Part shown: positions 52,336-60,396 of the stretch, piece by piece
Layout: the number at the start of each line of letters is the position of its first letter
Position numbering within the stretch: position 1 is the stretch's first letter
From: Paenalkalicoccus suaedae
GTDB lineage: Bacteria; Bacillota; Bacilli; Bacillales; Salisediminibacteriaceae
Direction: 5' to 3'
DNA: 64,000 nt
Assembly: GCF_006965545.2 (NCBI RefSeq)
Contig: NZ_CP041372.2
Location: 1,860,001 to 1,924,000 of the forward strand
Notes under the pieces: generated by a model
The model's input: only the letters and a program-made list of their open reading frames with translations
What the model was told of the DNA's origin: nothing
The model's database searches: none
Position numbers and translations under genes: made by a program

Positions 52336-53540
52336 TGTAACAACCAATTCTGCTCGTATAGATAAAGTGGATCTAAATCGATAAACAAATATGCTTCTTC
52401 GTTAATTGGAAACGAGTACGTGCGAATCACTTCGTTTGTTTCGATATCTCTGTATTTATCAGACAGCATGCCATTTTTATTAAAGTTCATTTCCATCACT
52501 TGATCGAGGAAATACGTACGCCAGCTCCAGTTCTTCCCTACTGCTCTATCGTCACGATCCCAGATCTCTTCATTTTTACGCCAGTTTGGTGAGAGCTGAT
52601 ACCCGTAGCTATCGCAAATATACATCCGGAACGATTCATGACGGAAAATAGCGGATAACTTCTCGAGTAATGCTTCTTCATTTTCTTTTTTATAGCAATC
52701 AACAACAGATCTGTCAAAACGCTTTAATAGCTTTAACTCTTTTGAGAGCCTCTTATGCTGAGAATCAATAAACGTGTTAATGCTCGCTTTTACAAGATCT
52801 TTGAATGACTCAACAGGAATACGTTCAGACGCAGGCTTTTGAAAGAGATAGCCTTGTAAATACCTGCCTCCATGCCTCCATGCCATTTGAAGCTGATGCG
52901 TATTTTGGATTCCCTTAAAGTGCAACGTTGTCCCAAGCTTACGCGTGTAAAAAGCCAACGTATCTAAAATTTCACTGTATGTAGTATACGACGTTGTTTC
53001 GCGTAAATCGGAGACATCGACCTTGATGATGTTTGGCTCAAGTGTAGAGAACTGATCTAAATGCGTGTCAGTAATGCGAACATCATCTAAAGACACCGTA
53101 TAACCGCTTGCTCGCATATAGTGGAACACGTGCGTCATTTCATCTAATTCACCTTTAAAGCCTTGTAATCGTATTTCAAATACGACTTGCTGTTTTAAAA
53201 GCCCATCATTTTCAAAGCTTGCAAACAGTTGCATGAGCTCCTCAACTTTATTTAACGGTCCGAGAACTAATGCATCTACATTAAAGTGTAGCTTTGGCTT
53301 CGACTCATCTGTTAACGCCCACGCGACAGCCTGTTTGTATAATTCGCGGTCCACTTCCCATTTGTACTCAGGTGGTATCGTGGCGTCCGTAAAAAAGGGC
53401 CCTAAAGAGGTAACCCCTGATTCCCCTTCGATCCTTCCAAGTACTTCATACCCAATTACCTTAAAATCATCTGCATTAATAACAGGCTGATAATAAGGGT
53501 GAATCGTATCCATGCGATCCATTACGTATAGCGCATCCAC
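52332..53540 (-). CDS. ykuI: YkuI-like EAL-domain protein, probably degenerate
   Basis: The 402-residue protein matches B. subtilis YkuI: an EAL domain (about 1-245; VIGYEVLGRI, FNVDALVLG, SLDDVRITD, IIKVD) and a C-terminal PAS-like YkuI domain (about 280-402). The second Glu of the ExTE motif is lost (EIRLQ), and the loop-6 Glu is replaced by Lys (FKGIQ instead of the EGVE-type motif). Cyclic-di-GMP hydrolysis is therefore doubtful; it may bind the nucleotide instead. GTG 53540 has GGGGGG upstream. Confidence 0.85.
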   Translation of the reverse strand: MDALYVMDRMDTIHPYYQPVINADDFKVIGYEVLGRIEGESGVTSLGPFFTDATIPPEYKWEVDRELYKQAVAWALTDESKPKLHFNVDALVLGPLNKVEELMQLFASFENDGLLKQQVVFEIRLQGFKGELDEMTHVFHYMRASGYTVSLDDVRITDTHLDQFSTLEPNIIKVDVSDLRETTSYTTYSEILDTLAFYTRKLGTTLHFKGIQNTHQLQMAWRHGGRYLQGYLFQKPASERIPVESFKDLVKASINTFIDSQHKRLSKELKLLKRFDRSVVDCYKKENEEALLEKLSAIFRHESFRMYICDSYGYQLSPNWRKNEEIWDRDDRAVGKNWSWRTYFLDQVMEMNFNKNGMLSDKYRDIETNEVIRTYSFPINEEAYLFIDLDPLYLYEQNWLLQ

Positions 53541-53559
53541 AATTATTCCCCCCTAACAG

Positions 53560-54420
53560 TTAAATTCGTGATGCAAAAATCGTTCGAAAAAGTTTATCTG
53601 CATGAGCGTAGGGTAACTTAGACTCACCAAGTACTTCCCCATCTCTTCCGAACGATTCATGGTGAAAATCCGTTCCTCCTGTTTGAAAAAACGAACGCCC
53701 CGTTTTTTGTTCCGCTGATTCAACAATATGCCTAAAGCGCTCTATATCGTCTAAAGAGTGATCACGATGATACACTTCTACGCCATCGATTTCCCCATTC
53801 ACAAGCCACGAGTAGATAGCAGAATCAATCTTGTAGTAAACAGGATGAGCAACAATGGCAAGTCCGCCAGCTTCATGGATCGTCGCGCAAGCTTCAGACG
53901 GAGACATTTCGTCCTCTTTTTTTACGTAGCAAGGCTTGTTATAGCCCAAATAATGTTCAAAAGCTTCTTGAACAGAAGCAACGTAGCCCTTCTCCACTAA
54001 TAGCTTCGCTAAATGAGGTCGCGAATACGTACTTCCAGTCACAAATTGCTCTACCTCAGGAAGTGTGACGGACATTCCTTCCTCTTGACACTTCGAGATC
54101 ATTTGCTTCATACGATCAAGACGTTTAGTACGGTGAAAAGAGAGTGTCTTTTGCAAGGATTCACTAGTAATATCAATCCCATACCCAAGTATATCAACAC
54201 TCTCCCCTTCGTAGGCTGTGGAAAGTTCGATCCCTTCTATAAAGAGCATAGAGAGCGCTTCTGCTTTCTCTCTCGCAGCTGGTATAGCCTCCGTTGTATC
54301 ATGGTCTGTTAAAGAGACTAGTGTCATCCCTGCATCTTTACACTTTTGCATAAGTGTGACGCTGTCATAGCCACCATCAGATGCTGTGGAATGCATGTGA
54401 AGATCAGCTCGCTCTATCAC
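53560..54420 (-). CDS. PHP-domain phosphoesterase
   Basis: The 286-residue protein has the PHP metal-site motifs RADLHMHSTASDG, VSLTDHDT, an IVAHPVYY block near residue 195 and FQTGGTDFHHESF near 255, as in 3',5'-nucleoside bisphosphate phosphatases and YciV-like enzymes. It would hydrolyse phosphates from nucleotides or short RNAs using several divalent metals. GTG 54420 is chosen, overlapping the nadE stop (GTGA) with GGTGG nearby. Exact substrate unknown. Confidence 0.85.
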   Translation of the reverse strand: MIERADLHMHSTASDGGYDSVTLMQKCKDAGMTLVSLTDHDTTEAIPAAREKAEALSMLFIEGIELSTAYEGESVDILGYGIDITSESLQKTLSFHRTKRLDRMKQMISKCQEEGMSVTLPEVEQFVTGSTYSRPHLAKLLVEKGYVASVQEAFEHYLGYNKPCYVKKEDEMSPSEACATIHEAGGLAIVAHPVYYKIDSAIYSWLVNGEIDGVEVYHRDHSLDDIERFRHIVESAEQKTGRSFFQTGGTDFHHESFGRDGEVLGESKLPYAHADKLFRTIFASRI

Positions 54421-55247
54421 GACTGCCACCAGTAGTCAGCAGGTGTAATAGGTAACTGTCGCTTATGCTCCGTTTTCCGATATTTATCTTCTAACTTATT
54501 CTTCGCGTCTTCTTCAATCTCTTTCCCTTCTAAGTAGTCGTCGATTTGTTCGTAGGTTAGACCAAGCGCTTCTTCGTCAGCAAGCTGAGGACGATCATCC
54601 TCTAGATCAGCAGTTGGCGCTTTTTCGATCAGCTTTTGTGGTCCTTTAAGAGCTTTTAAAAGGGCTTTTCCTTGGCGCTTTGATAAGCCGAATAATGGCG
54701 TAATATCGCACGCCCCATCACCAAACTTCGTATAAAAGCCAGTTACAGCTTCAGCGGCATGATCCGTTCCTACAACTAAGCAAGAATAGTGTGCAGCTAA
54801 ATCAAATTGTACCTTCATTCTCTCGCGTGCCTTTGTATTTCCTCTTACGTAGTCAGACATCCATTCTCCAGTTGCCGCGTGGAAGGAGTTATTTGACGCC
54901 TCAACTGCCGGCTTAATGTCTACGGTAATTTGTTTCGTAGGCTCGACAAACTTGAGTGCGAGCTGTGCATCGTCCTCATCTGCTTGAACACCATAAGGTA
55001 AACGTACAGCAACAAAATGATACTCTCCGTTTTCCTCTTCGTCATTTAACTCGGTGATGGCGATTGAAATTAATTTACCTGCTAGACAAGAGTCCTGTCC
55101 ACCTGAAATACCGAGTACGTATCCTTTGAGTCCAGATTTTTTTAAATATGCTTTTAAAAGATTAACACGCGAACGAATTTCTTCCTCTACATCAATATGA
55201 TCTTTCACCTGGAGTGCATGAATAATTTCTTTTTGTTGCGTGTGCAT
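54417..55247 (-). CDS. nadE: NH3-dependent NAD synthetase
   Basis: The 276-residue protein has the PP-loop SGGQDSCLAGKL near residue 45, the NAD-binding RLPYGVQADEDDA near 85 and GTDHAAEAVTGFYTKFGDGACD near 165, as in B. subtilis NadE (about 272 residues). It converts nicotinic acid adenine dinucleotide to NAD using ammonia and ATP. AAAGGAAG precedes the ATG. It is the fourth gene of the nine-gene operon. Confidence 0.96.
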   Translation of the reverse strand: MHTQQKEIIHALQVKDHIDVEEEIRSRVNLLKAYLKKSGLKGYVLGISGGQDSCLAGKLISIAITELNDEEENGEYHFVAVRLPYGVQADEDDAQLALKFVEPTKQITVDIKPAVEASNNSFHAATGEWMSDYVRGNTKARERMKVQFDLAAHYSCLVVGTDHAAEAVTGFYTKFGDGACDITPLFGLSKRQGKALLKALKGPQKLIEKAPTADLEDDRPQLADEEALGLTYEQIDDYLEGKEIEEDAKNKLEDKYRKTEHKRQLPITPADYWWQS

Positions 55248-55249
55248 CG

Positions 55250-55576
55250 TTAAAAACTTCCTTTCTTTTTCATAGATTTAGCTCGAAGCAATAGAAGCTT
55301 GTCCGCTTTATTTTCTTGATGTAAAACATGCCATTCCGTTGAACCTATTAAATCAAAATGAGGAAAGTGTCCATCGTCATGGATCCACTCTTCCTTTAAT
55401 CCGTACTGCTTCCCCCATTCGATTAGCCTTTGTTTATCGTTTGATGCAGCTTTTGTCACAGTTTGATGCTGTGGAAAGCGTTCATCAAACCAAAAATGCG
55501 TTAAAAAAGCAATTTCTCCGGAGGCTGCCTGTATTTTATATTGACGCAGTTCGTCTTTCGTCACACCAAACGCCAT
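55250..55576 (-). CDS. yneQ: YneQ-like small protein
   Basis: A 108-residue soluble protein (GEIAFLTHFWFDERFPQHQ, TVTKAASNDKQRLIEWGKQYG and EEWIHDDGHFPHFDLIG). It resembles B. subtilis YneQ and follows the yneP-like gene as in that species, which supports the symbol. Function unknown. GGAGGGC precedes ATG 55576. nadE begins two bases after its stop. Confidence 0.7.
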   Translation of the reverse strand: MAFGVTKDELRQYKIQAASGEIAFLTHFWFDERFPQHQTVTKAASNDKQRLIEWGKQYGLKEEWIHDDGHFPHFDLIGSTEWHVLHQENKADKLLLLRAKSMKKKGSF

Positions 55577-55588
55577 CCTTATGCCCTC

Positions 55589-56005
55589 CTACTTACCTAT
55601 TGCACGCAAATAAGCCTCATGCATCTCTAGATTCACTCGTTTCATTGAAACTGGTTTAAAGCTCCCTTTTTTGACTAACGCATGGGTGCTCGTACCTTCT
55701 AAACAGCTATCGCCTTTCTCATTTACTATTTCATAGCTATAGGTGACGCGCACCCCTGTATATGCTTCTACACGCGTTTTGATCGTAACAGTTTCTCCGT
55801 ATTTAGCAGGGTGCTTGTAGTTCATTTCTAAGCTTGTTACTGGAGACAGGATTTCTTCCTTCTCTAGATCCGCATAGCGATACCCTAGTGCATCTAACAA
55901 TGCGGTTCGTCCAATCTCGCACCAGACTAAGTAATTAGCATGGTACACGACACCCATTTGATCTGTTTCTGCATATCTTACGTCTGCGGTTGTTTCGACT
56001 ATCAT
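55589..56005 (-). CDS. yneP: Acyl-CoA thioesterase YneP (4-hydroxybenzoyl-CoA thioesterase family)
   Basis: The 138-residue protein is a hotdog-fold thioesterase with RYAETDQMGVVYHANYLVW near residue 10, whose Asp is the expected catalytic residue, and LEMNYKHPAKYGETVTIKT near 60. It resembles YneP and YbgC-type enzymes that cleave acyl-CoA in the cytoplasm. Substrate unknown. It overlaps the upstream AAA gene by four bases. Confidence 0.88.
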   Translation of the reverse strand: MIVETTADVRYAETDQMGVVYHANYLVWCEIGRTALLDALGYRYADLEKEEILSPVTSLEMNYKHPAKYGETVTIKTRVEAYTGVRVTYSYEIVNEKGDSCLEGTSTHALVKKGSFKPVSMKRVNLEMHEAYLRAIGK

Positions 56006-58239
56006 GATGATGCCTCCAATAAAAAAGCAAAGTCTTTTTCTGTTAATGTAACGACGTCTGCTCGTTCTTCACTTAATACGTTGTAAGCCTGTACTTGAAT
56101 GGCCTCAAGCACAAGATCTTTCATTGAGCGTGCGTTCGCTTTAGGTGGATATTTTATAATCGCTTCTTTAATTTTATCACGAACGCCACTTTCTAGCTCG
56201 TACCCAAACTGATCTAAATAAAAATCAGCAATTAAAAGTAGCTCATTTATGCTATATTCTTTAAATGTAATCGTCTTTTTAAACCGAGAAGCAAGCCCTT
56301 GATTACTCTCTAATAAAGACTGTATCGGCTTTTCGTACCCAGCAATAATGACAACTAAATTCTCATCGTGCTTTGTCATTTCATCTACGAGTGTATCGAT
56401 GGCCTCACGACCAAAATCCTCTCCTCCCCCGCGTAAAAGGGAATAGGCTTCATCAATAAATAGCACACCACCAAGGGCATCCTTTATTACTCGCTTCGTT
56501 TTCACCGCTGTTTGGCCCACATACCCTGCTACAAGATCACTTCTACCTGCAACAACTAAATGTCCGCGCTTTAACAGTCCGAGTTCATGCAAAATGTGCC
56601 CGTAAATTTCCGCAACGGTGGTTTTTCCTGTCCCTGGAGGTCCTGTGAATACAGAATGTAGTTGAATCGGCACTGTCTTTAAGCCTTTATCTTCTCGTTC
56701 CTGTTGTACTTTCACAAATGCCGCTAGTTGCTTGACTTGCTTTTTAACTTCTTCTAGCCCTATAAGTGCTTCTAGTTTTTCTTCAGCATGGTAAGACGGC
56801 GTATCAAGCGCAAACGCTTCTTTATCTAACACAGCAAATGACTCTCGTGAATAATTTTCTTCACGAGTCGCCTTCGCTCCTTGCGTGAAAATAGCGTCTA
56901 AAATAATATTATGCACCGTGCGCGCATTCCCAAAGGTTTCGTCTACCTGCTCTTTTGCTATACGATCTAATAACGCCTTTTTTCCTTCTTCTGTTAAGAA
57001 AAAATCGTTGTCTAGAGCAACCTGTTCGCCGATTTCAGTCAGCTCACTCGGAGAATAATCAGGTAAATGAAGGTGATTTGATTCTGGAAACCTGCTACGT
57101 AGTCCAGGATTACTTAATAAAAAGGTTCTCATTTCTTCTGGATACCCAGCTAAAATAACCGCAAAGCGACCTGCGTATTCTCCATTTGTCATCGCTGACA
57201 CAAGGGTATCAATCGCCGTTTGACCATAATCACTGCCTTGTGATCCCTCGCGTTTTAGCGCATAGGCTTCATCAATAAATAATACGCCTCCGATTGCCTG
57301 TTTAATCACGTCCATCGTACGTTCTTCCGTTTGACCTACGTAAGGCCCAACCAACTGAGAACGATCGACTTCAACAACGTCCTCTCTTTCAAGAACACCT
57401 AGCTTGTAATAAATCTTAGCAAGTAGCCTCGCAATCGTTGTTTTACCAGTACCCGGGTTCCCAGTTAAAATCATATGATGACTACGCCCATGCTGTAGCT
57501 GATAGCCTTGTCGCGAGCGCTCTCTTTCAAACTGCAAGTATTGATAATAGGACTCTACTTTTTTCTTCACTTCATGTAGACCAATCATTCGATGAAGCTC
57601 TTCAATTGCCTCATCATTCTCTTCCTCATTTTGCAAGTCGTCCCATGCTGCTACAGCCGACTGAATTTGTTCTATTTTTCCTGATAACTCTTGCTTTTTA
57701 TCCTTAGAGGAATAAATTCCACTGATTGTTTTTCGATATTCCTCCACTGCTTGGAGAGCCTCTAAAATAGATTGTTGTATCTCATTTAAGAGCTCTAGCT
57801 TCTCTTGTAAATGATTGTCACTACTATACGAGCGTAAATTCATCTTCGCTGCTAGTAGCTGACGCCCGTCTTCGAGCATAGCTTCTAATCTACCGAGCTG
57901 TTGCTTTTTTCCTTGGCTATGATCTGTTTCGCGAACCTTTGGGAAAGCATCCTCAAAGATCTTAACAGGGAGCTCCTTCTCTACAATATGAGAGACCACG
58001 TTATTAACGAAGGATGTTTGTTGTTTTGTTGCTTTAATCAGCCACTCCTCTATCCGCAAATCCCATTCTTTCTTGCGCTCATATCGGGCAACTGCACATA
58101 ACGCATACCAGTCTTCTAATTGAGTTGTTGCTTCCTCTAGCGCTCGGACGAGCTCGCCTTCATGTAGATTTGAGAAAGGCATTCGCTTATATTCTTCTAG
58201 TCGTTCATCTATAGGTTTATATGGCTTTTGTTGATTCAT
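56002..58239 (-). CDS. Double-AAA+ CbxX/SpoVK-like ATPase
   Basis: The 745-residue protein has two CbxX-type AAA+ modules after a helical N-terminus (about 1-220). The first module has Walker A TGNPGTGKTT near 261 and VLFIDEAYAL near 315; the second has TGPPGTGKTT near 536 and VLFIDEAYSL near 590. B. subtilis SpoVK has a single such module (about 320 residues). The family remodels protein complexes, and SpoVK is needed for spore maturation. It heads the nine-gene operon. Its role may be broader than sporulation. Confidence 0.85.
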   Translation of the reverse strand: MNQQKPYKPIDERLEEYKRMPFSNLHEGELVRALEEATTQLEDWYALCAVARYERKKEWDLRIEEWLIKATKQQTSFVNNVVSHIVEKELPVKIFEDAFPKVRETDHSQGKKQQLGRLEAMLEDGRQLLAAKMNLRSYSSDNHLQEKLELLNEIQQSILEALQAVEEYRKTISGIYSSKDKKQELSGKIEQIQSAVAAWDDLQNEEENDEAIEELHRMIGLHEVKKKVESYYQYLQFERERSRQGYQLQHGRSHHMILTGNPGTGKTTIARLLAKIYYKLGVLEREDVVEVDRSQLVGPYVGQTEERTMDVIKQAIGGVLFIDEAYALKREGSQGSDYGQTAIDTLVSAMTNGEYAGRFAVILAGYPEEMRTFLLSNPGLRSRFPESNHLHLPDYSPSELTEIGEQVALDNDFFLTEEGKKALLDRIAKEQVDETFGNARTVHNIILDAIFTQGAKATREENYSRESFAVLDKEAFALDTPSYHAEEKLEALIGLEEVKKQVKQLAAFVKVQQEREDKGLKTVPIQLHSVFTGPPGTGKTTVAEIYGHILHELGLLKRGHLVVAGRSDLVAGYVGQTAVKTKRVIKDALGGVLFIDEAYSLLRGGGEDFGREAIDTLVDEMTKHDENLVVIIAGYEKPIQSLLESNQGLASRFKKTITFKEYSINELLLIADFYLDQFGYELESGVRDKIKEAIIKYPPKANARSMKDLVLEAIQVQAYNVLSEERADVVTLTEKDFAFLLEASS

Positions 58240-58303
58240 ATGCGAGTCCCCTTCCTAGTTCTCTCGTGTGCAAGTGTGAAACAAACGATTTACACTCCAT
58301 TCA

Positions 58304-58312
58304 TGCTATAAT
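58304..58312 (+). promoter_or_regulatory. Extended -10 promoter before the TVP38-like gene
   Basis: TGCTATAAT gives a perfect -10 with an upstream TG; no consensus -35 is seen at 17 bases. It lies 36 bases before ATG 58349. Confidence 0.6.
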
Positions 58313-58348
58313 GATGCGGAAAAGTTACGTTTTGAGGAGGTTAATCCG

Positions 58349-59011
58349 ATGCTACGAAAACTGTCTGTCATCATCGTTACTGCTATCACTGTTTTCGTGT
58401 TAGCTATGTATCATGAGCAATTAATAGCTTGGTTAAGCGAAAACGGCCAGGAATCATTTATGATCACTGCCGTCATCGCAACCCTTATGTCTTTATTCCC
58501 TGTTATCCCATACCCAATCGTAGGAGGAGTTATTGGTGCCGCCTTTGGTCCATTTCAAGGAGCGCTACTCATTTGGATCGGTTCAACCTGTGCCTCCATC
58601 CTCTTTTTTCTCCTCATTCGCTACGGCGGTTTTGAGAAAAAAGGGCAAGAGATTCTGCACGGTTACAAAGCCACTCATAAAATTACGCTTCTTTTTGAGC
58701 GCAACGCCTTTCTTTCGATCACGATCCTACGAATGATTCCAGTCATACCTTCGATTATTATCAATGCCTACTCAGCGCTAAGCCGAGTGCCGTTCTTTAT
58801 TTATGCGATTGCGTCTGCATTAGGTAAAATTCCGGCTATGACACTATTTGCGTTTGTTGGAGATTCGATTGTGAATAACCCAATTGACTTAATTTATATG
58901 GTCCTCATATACGGCGTATTCTTACTCGCTGTCTATATGTTCCATCGCTCTTATTTGAGAAAAATTGAAAAAAGGGCACTTGAAAAGCAGGATCCCTCTA
59001 TCATTTCCTAA
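58349..59011 (+). CDS. TVP38/TMEM64 family membrane protein (second copy)
   Basis: The 220-residue protein has about five spans and the family block (VIPYPIVGGVIGAAFGPFQG, then LLIWIGSTCASILFFLLIRYGG; FLSITILRMIPVIPSIIINAYSAL). It is similar to, but distinct from, the protein at 50506. The gene is divergent from the double-AAA gene and overlaps the convergent VanZ gene by 11 bases. TTTTGAGGAGG precedes the ATG. Role unknown; relatives act on membrane lipids. Confidence 0.83.
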   Translation: MLRKLSVIIVTAITVFVLAMYHEQLIAWLSENGQESFMITAVIATLMSLFPVIPYPIVGGVIGAAFGPFQGALLIWIGSTCASILFFLLIRYGGFEKKGQEILHGYKATHKITLLFERNAFLSITILRMIPVIPSIIINAYSALSRVPFFIYAIASALGKIPAMTLFAFVGDSIVNNPIDLIYMVLIYGVFLLAVYMFHRSYLRKIEKRALEKQDPSIIS

Positions 59012-59483
59012 TTAAACGCATGATTCGGTAAATTAGAACACCAAGTGTGCCACCTAATGTGTTTAATATCACATCATCAACGTTAGCAACACGCATTGTA
59101 AATAAGAACTGATTTATCTCGATTGTGACGGAAAGTAAAAACGATAGTATGATTGGTGTAATCATGCCTGAGACGACTCGTGCCTTGCGGAATTTCTCTA
59201 CCATGAGTGGAAATAAGAATCCAAAAGGCATGAATAAAATGACATTCCCAACTAAAATTCGTAGAGGTATCCAAACTGTATCACTATATGTTGCTATATT
59301 GTAAATACTTAAGAATGGCTCTAAATTATAGTTTCTACCACCCGGCCCAGCCGGTCCGTAAGACGACCCGTGATTCCAAGCAAAAAAGACTGTGTAGAGT
59401 AGGAGAAAGGTGTATGCAAAAAATAAAAAGGCAATCATCCATTTAGATGTCGTGCTAGTAAATAGTCGGTGTCGAGTTTTCAC
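59001..59483 (-). CDS. VanZ-family membrane protein
   Basis: The 160-residue protein has four membrane spans and the VanZ-like pattern (NYNLEPFLSIYNI, RILVGNVILFMPFGFLFPLM, IEINQFLFTMRVANVDDVILNTLGGTLG). VanZ proteins influence teicoplanin tolerance, but most homologues are uncharacterised. GTG 59483 has AAGGAG upstream. The promoter TTGTAA-17-GATAAT lies at 59518-59546. Confidence 0.85.
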   Translation of the reverse strand: MKTRHRLFTSTTSKWMIAFLFFAYTFLLLYTVFFAWNHGSSYGPAGPGGRNYNLEPFLSIYNIATYSDTVWIPLRILVGNVILFMPFGFLFPLMVEKFRKARVVSGMITPIILSFLLSVTIEINQFLFTMRVANVDDVILNTLGGTLGVLIYRIMRLIRK

Positions 59484-59517
59484 AATGATGCTCCTTCGTT
59501 AATGTACGTCATGTACA

Positions 59518-59546
59518 ATTATCGTATGAACACCGCTAATTTACAA
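59518..59546 (-). promoter_or_regulatory. Sigma-A promoter of the VanZ-family gene
   Basis: TTGTAA, 17 bases, GATAAT on the minus strand. TGTAC, 5 bases, GTACA lies just downstream of the -10 and could be a regulator site. Confidence 0.6.
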
Positions 59547-59567
59547 GTACGAGCTACACCTTATTCC

Positions 59568-60275
59568 TTACCTCACACTTATATAAAAGTCGCCAGCCTG
59601 ATTATATGTCATTAAAAATACATCTTTGTGAGATTGAATTTGCTGCTTTTTTAATTCCTTAATAATCTCATTTCTCGTAGTCTTTCCCTCTATATTTGCA
59701 TCAATGAACCGACCATCCTGAATCACAATGGATGGATACCCATTCTTCGTAACCTTTACTTGAAGTTGACCTGCTTGTACTGGCTCGTTTTCCGCATAGC
59801 GAATGACACTAATTTGACCATTTGCTTCTAACACAGCATAATCAATCTCATTTAAATCAATGGACCCTTGCAAACGAAGATCCATAAGAAGAGACTCTAC
59901 CGTTACTTTTGCTTTTTGCATGGCTTTCACTAAGATTTGGCCGTTTTGAATGAGTAAAATAGGTTCATCTTCGACTACTCGTCTAAATTTTGGTGTTTTA
60001 AGAGAAATGTAAGAAAGAGACAAATGTAGAAAGGCAATTAAGCCAGCAGCTGACAGCGGACCTCCAAGTGCCACATCTCCCGCAGCTAAAGGCTCCCCCA
60101 CCACATCCCCTATAATGACGCCAAATAAAAAATCAATTGGATTTACCGCCGATAGAGAGCGCTGTCCAAGAATTTTTAATACTAAAAAGATATACACATA
60201 AATAATAAAGGCTCGAATTAAAAACCCCCAAATAGGTAAGTCCTCTGCTCCAGTCCAAAATTCCATGTCCGTCAC
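59568..60275 (-). CDS. DUF421 membrane protein (YetF/YcaP-like)
   Basis: The 235-residue protein has three N-terminal spans (about 15-95; GQRSLSAVNPIDFLFGVIIGDVVGEPL) and a soluble C-terminal part (about 100-235; LLMDLRLQGSIDLNEIDYAVLEANGQISV), the layout of DUF421 proteins such as YetF. Function unknown; the family is linked to germination and envelope stress in some Bacillus species. It is followed by the citB terminator region. Confidence 0.85.
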   Translation of the reverse strand: MTDMEFWTGAEDLPIWGFLIRAFIIYVYIFLVLKILGQRSLSAVNPIDFLFGVIIGDVVGEPLAAGDVALGGPLSAAGLIAFLHLSLSYISLKTPKFRRVVEDEPILLIQNGQILVKAMQKAKVTVESLLMDLRLQGSIDLNEIDYAVLEANGQISVIRYAENEPVQAGQLQVKVTKNGYPSIVIQDGRFIDANIEGKTTRNEIIKELKKQQIQSHKDVFLMTYNQAGDFYISVR

Positions 60276-60349
60276 CCTCTTCTGTAAACGTCTCCTTAGG
60301 CTTTGTTGAACAAGGGCTAGTTATTCACGTCAACACAATCATGCACGCA

Positions 60350-60382
60350 AAAAAGCCTAAGGTGCGATCACCTTAGGCTTTT
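60350..60382 (-). terminator. Rho-independent terminator after aconitase gene
   Basis: Perfect stem AAAAGCCTAAGGTG / CACCTTAGGCTTTT with CGAT loop; T runs on both sides allow bidirectional use. Confidence 0.92.
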
Positions 60383-60396
60383 GAGATAAAACGTTT

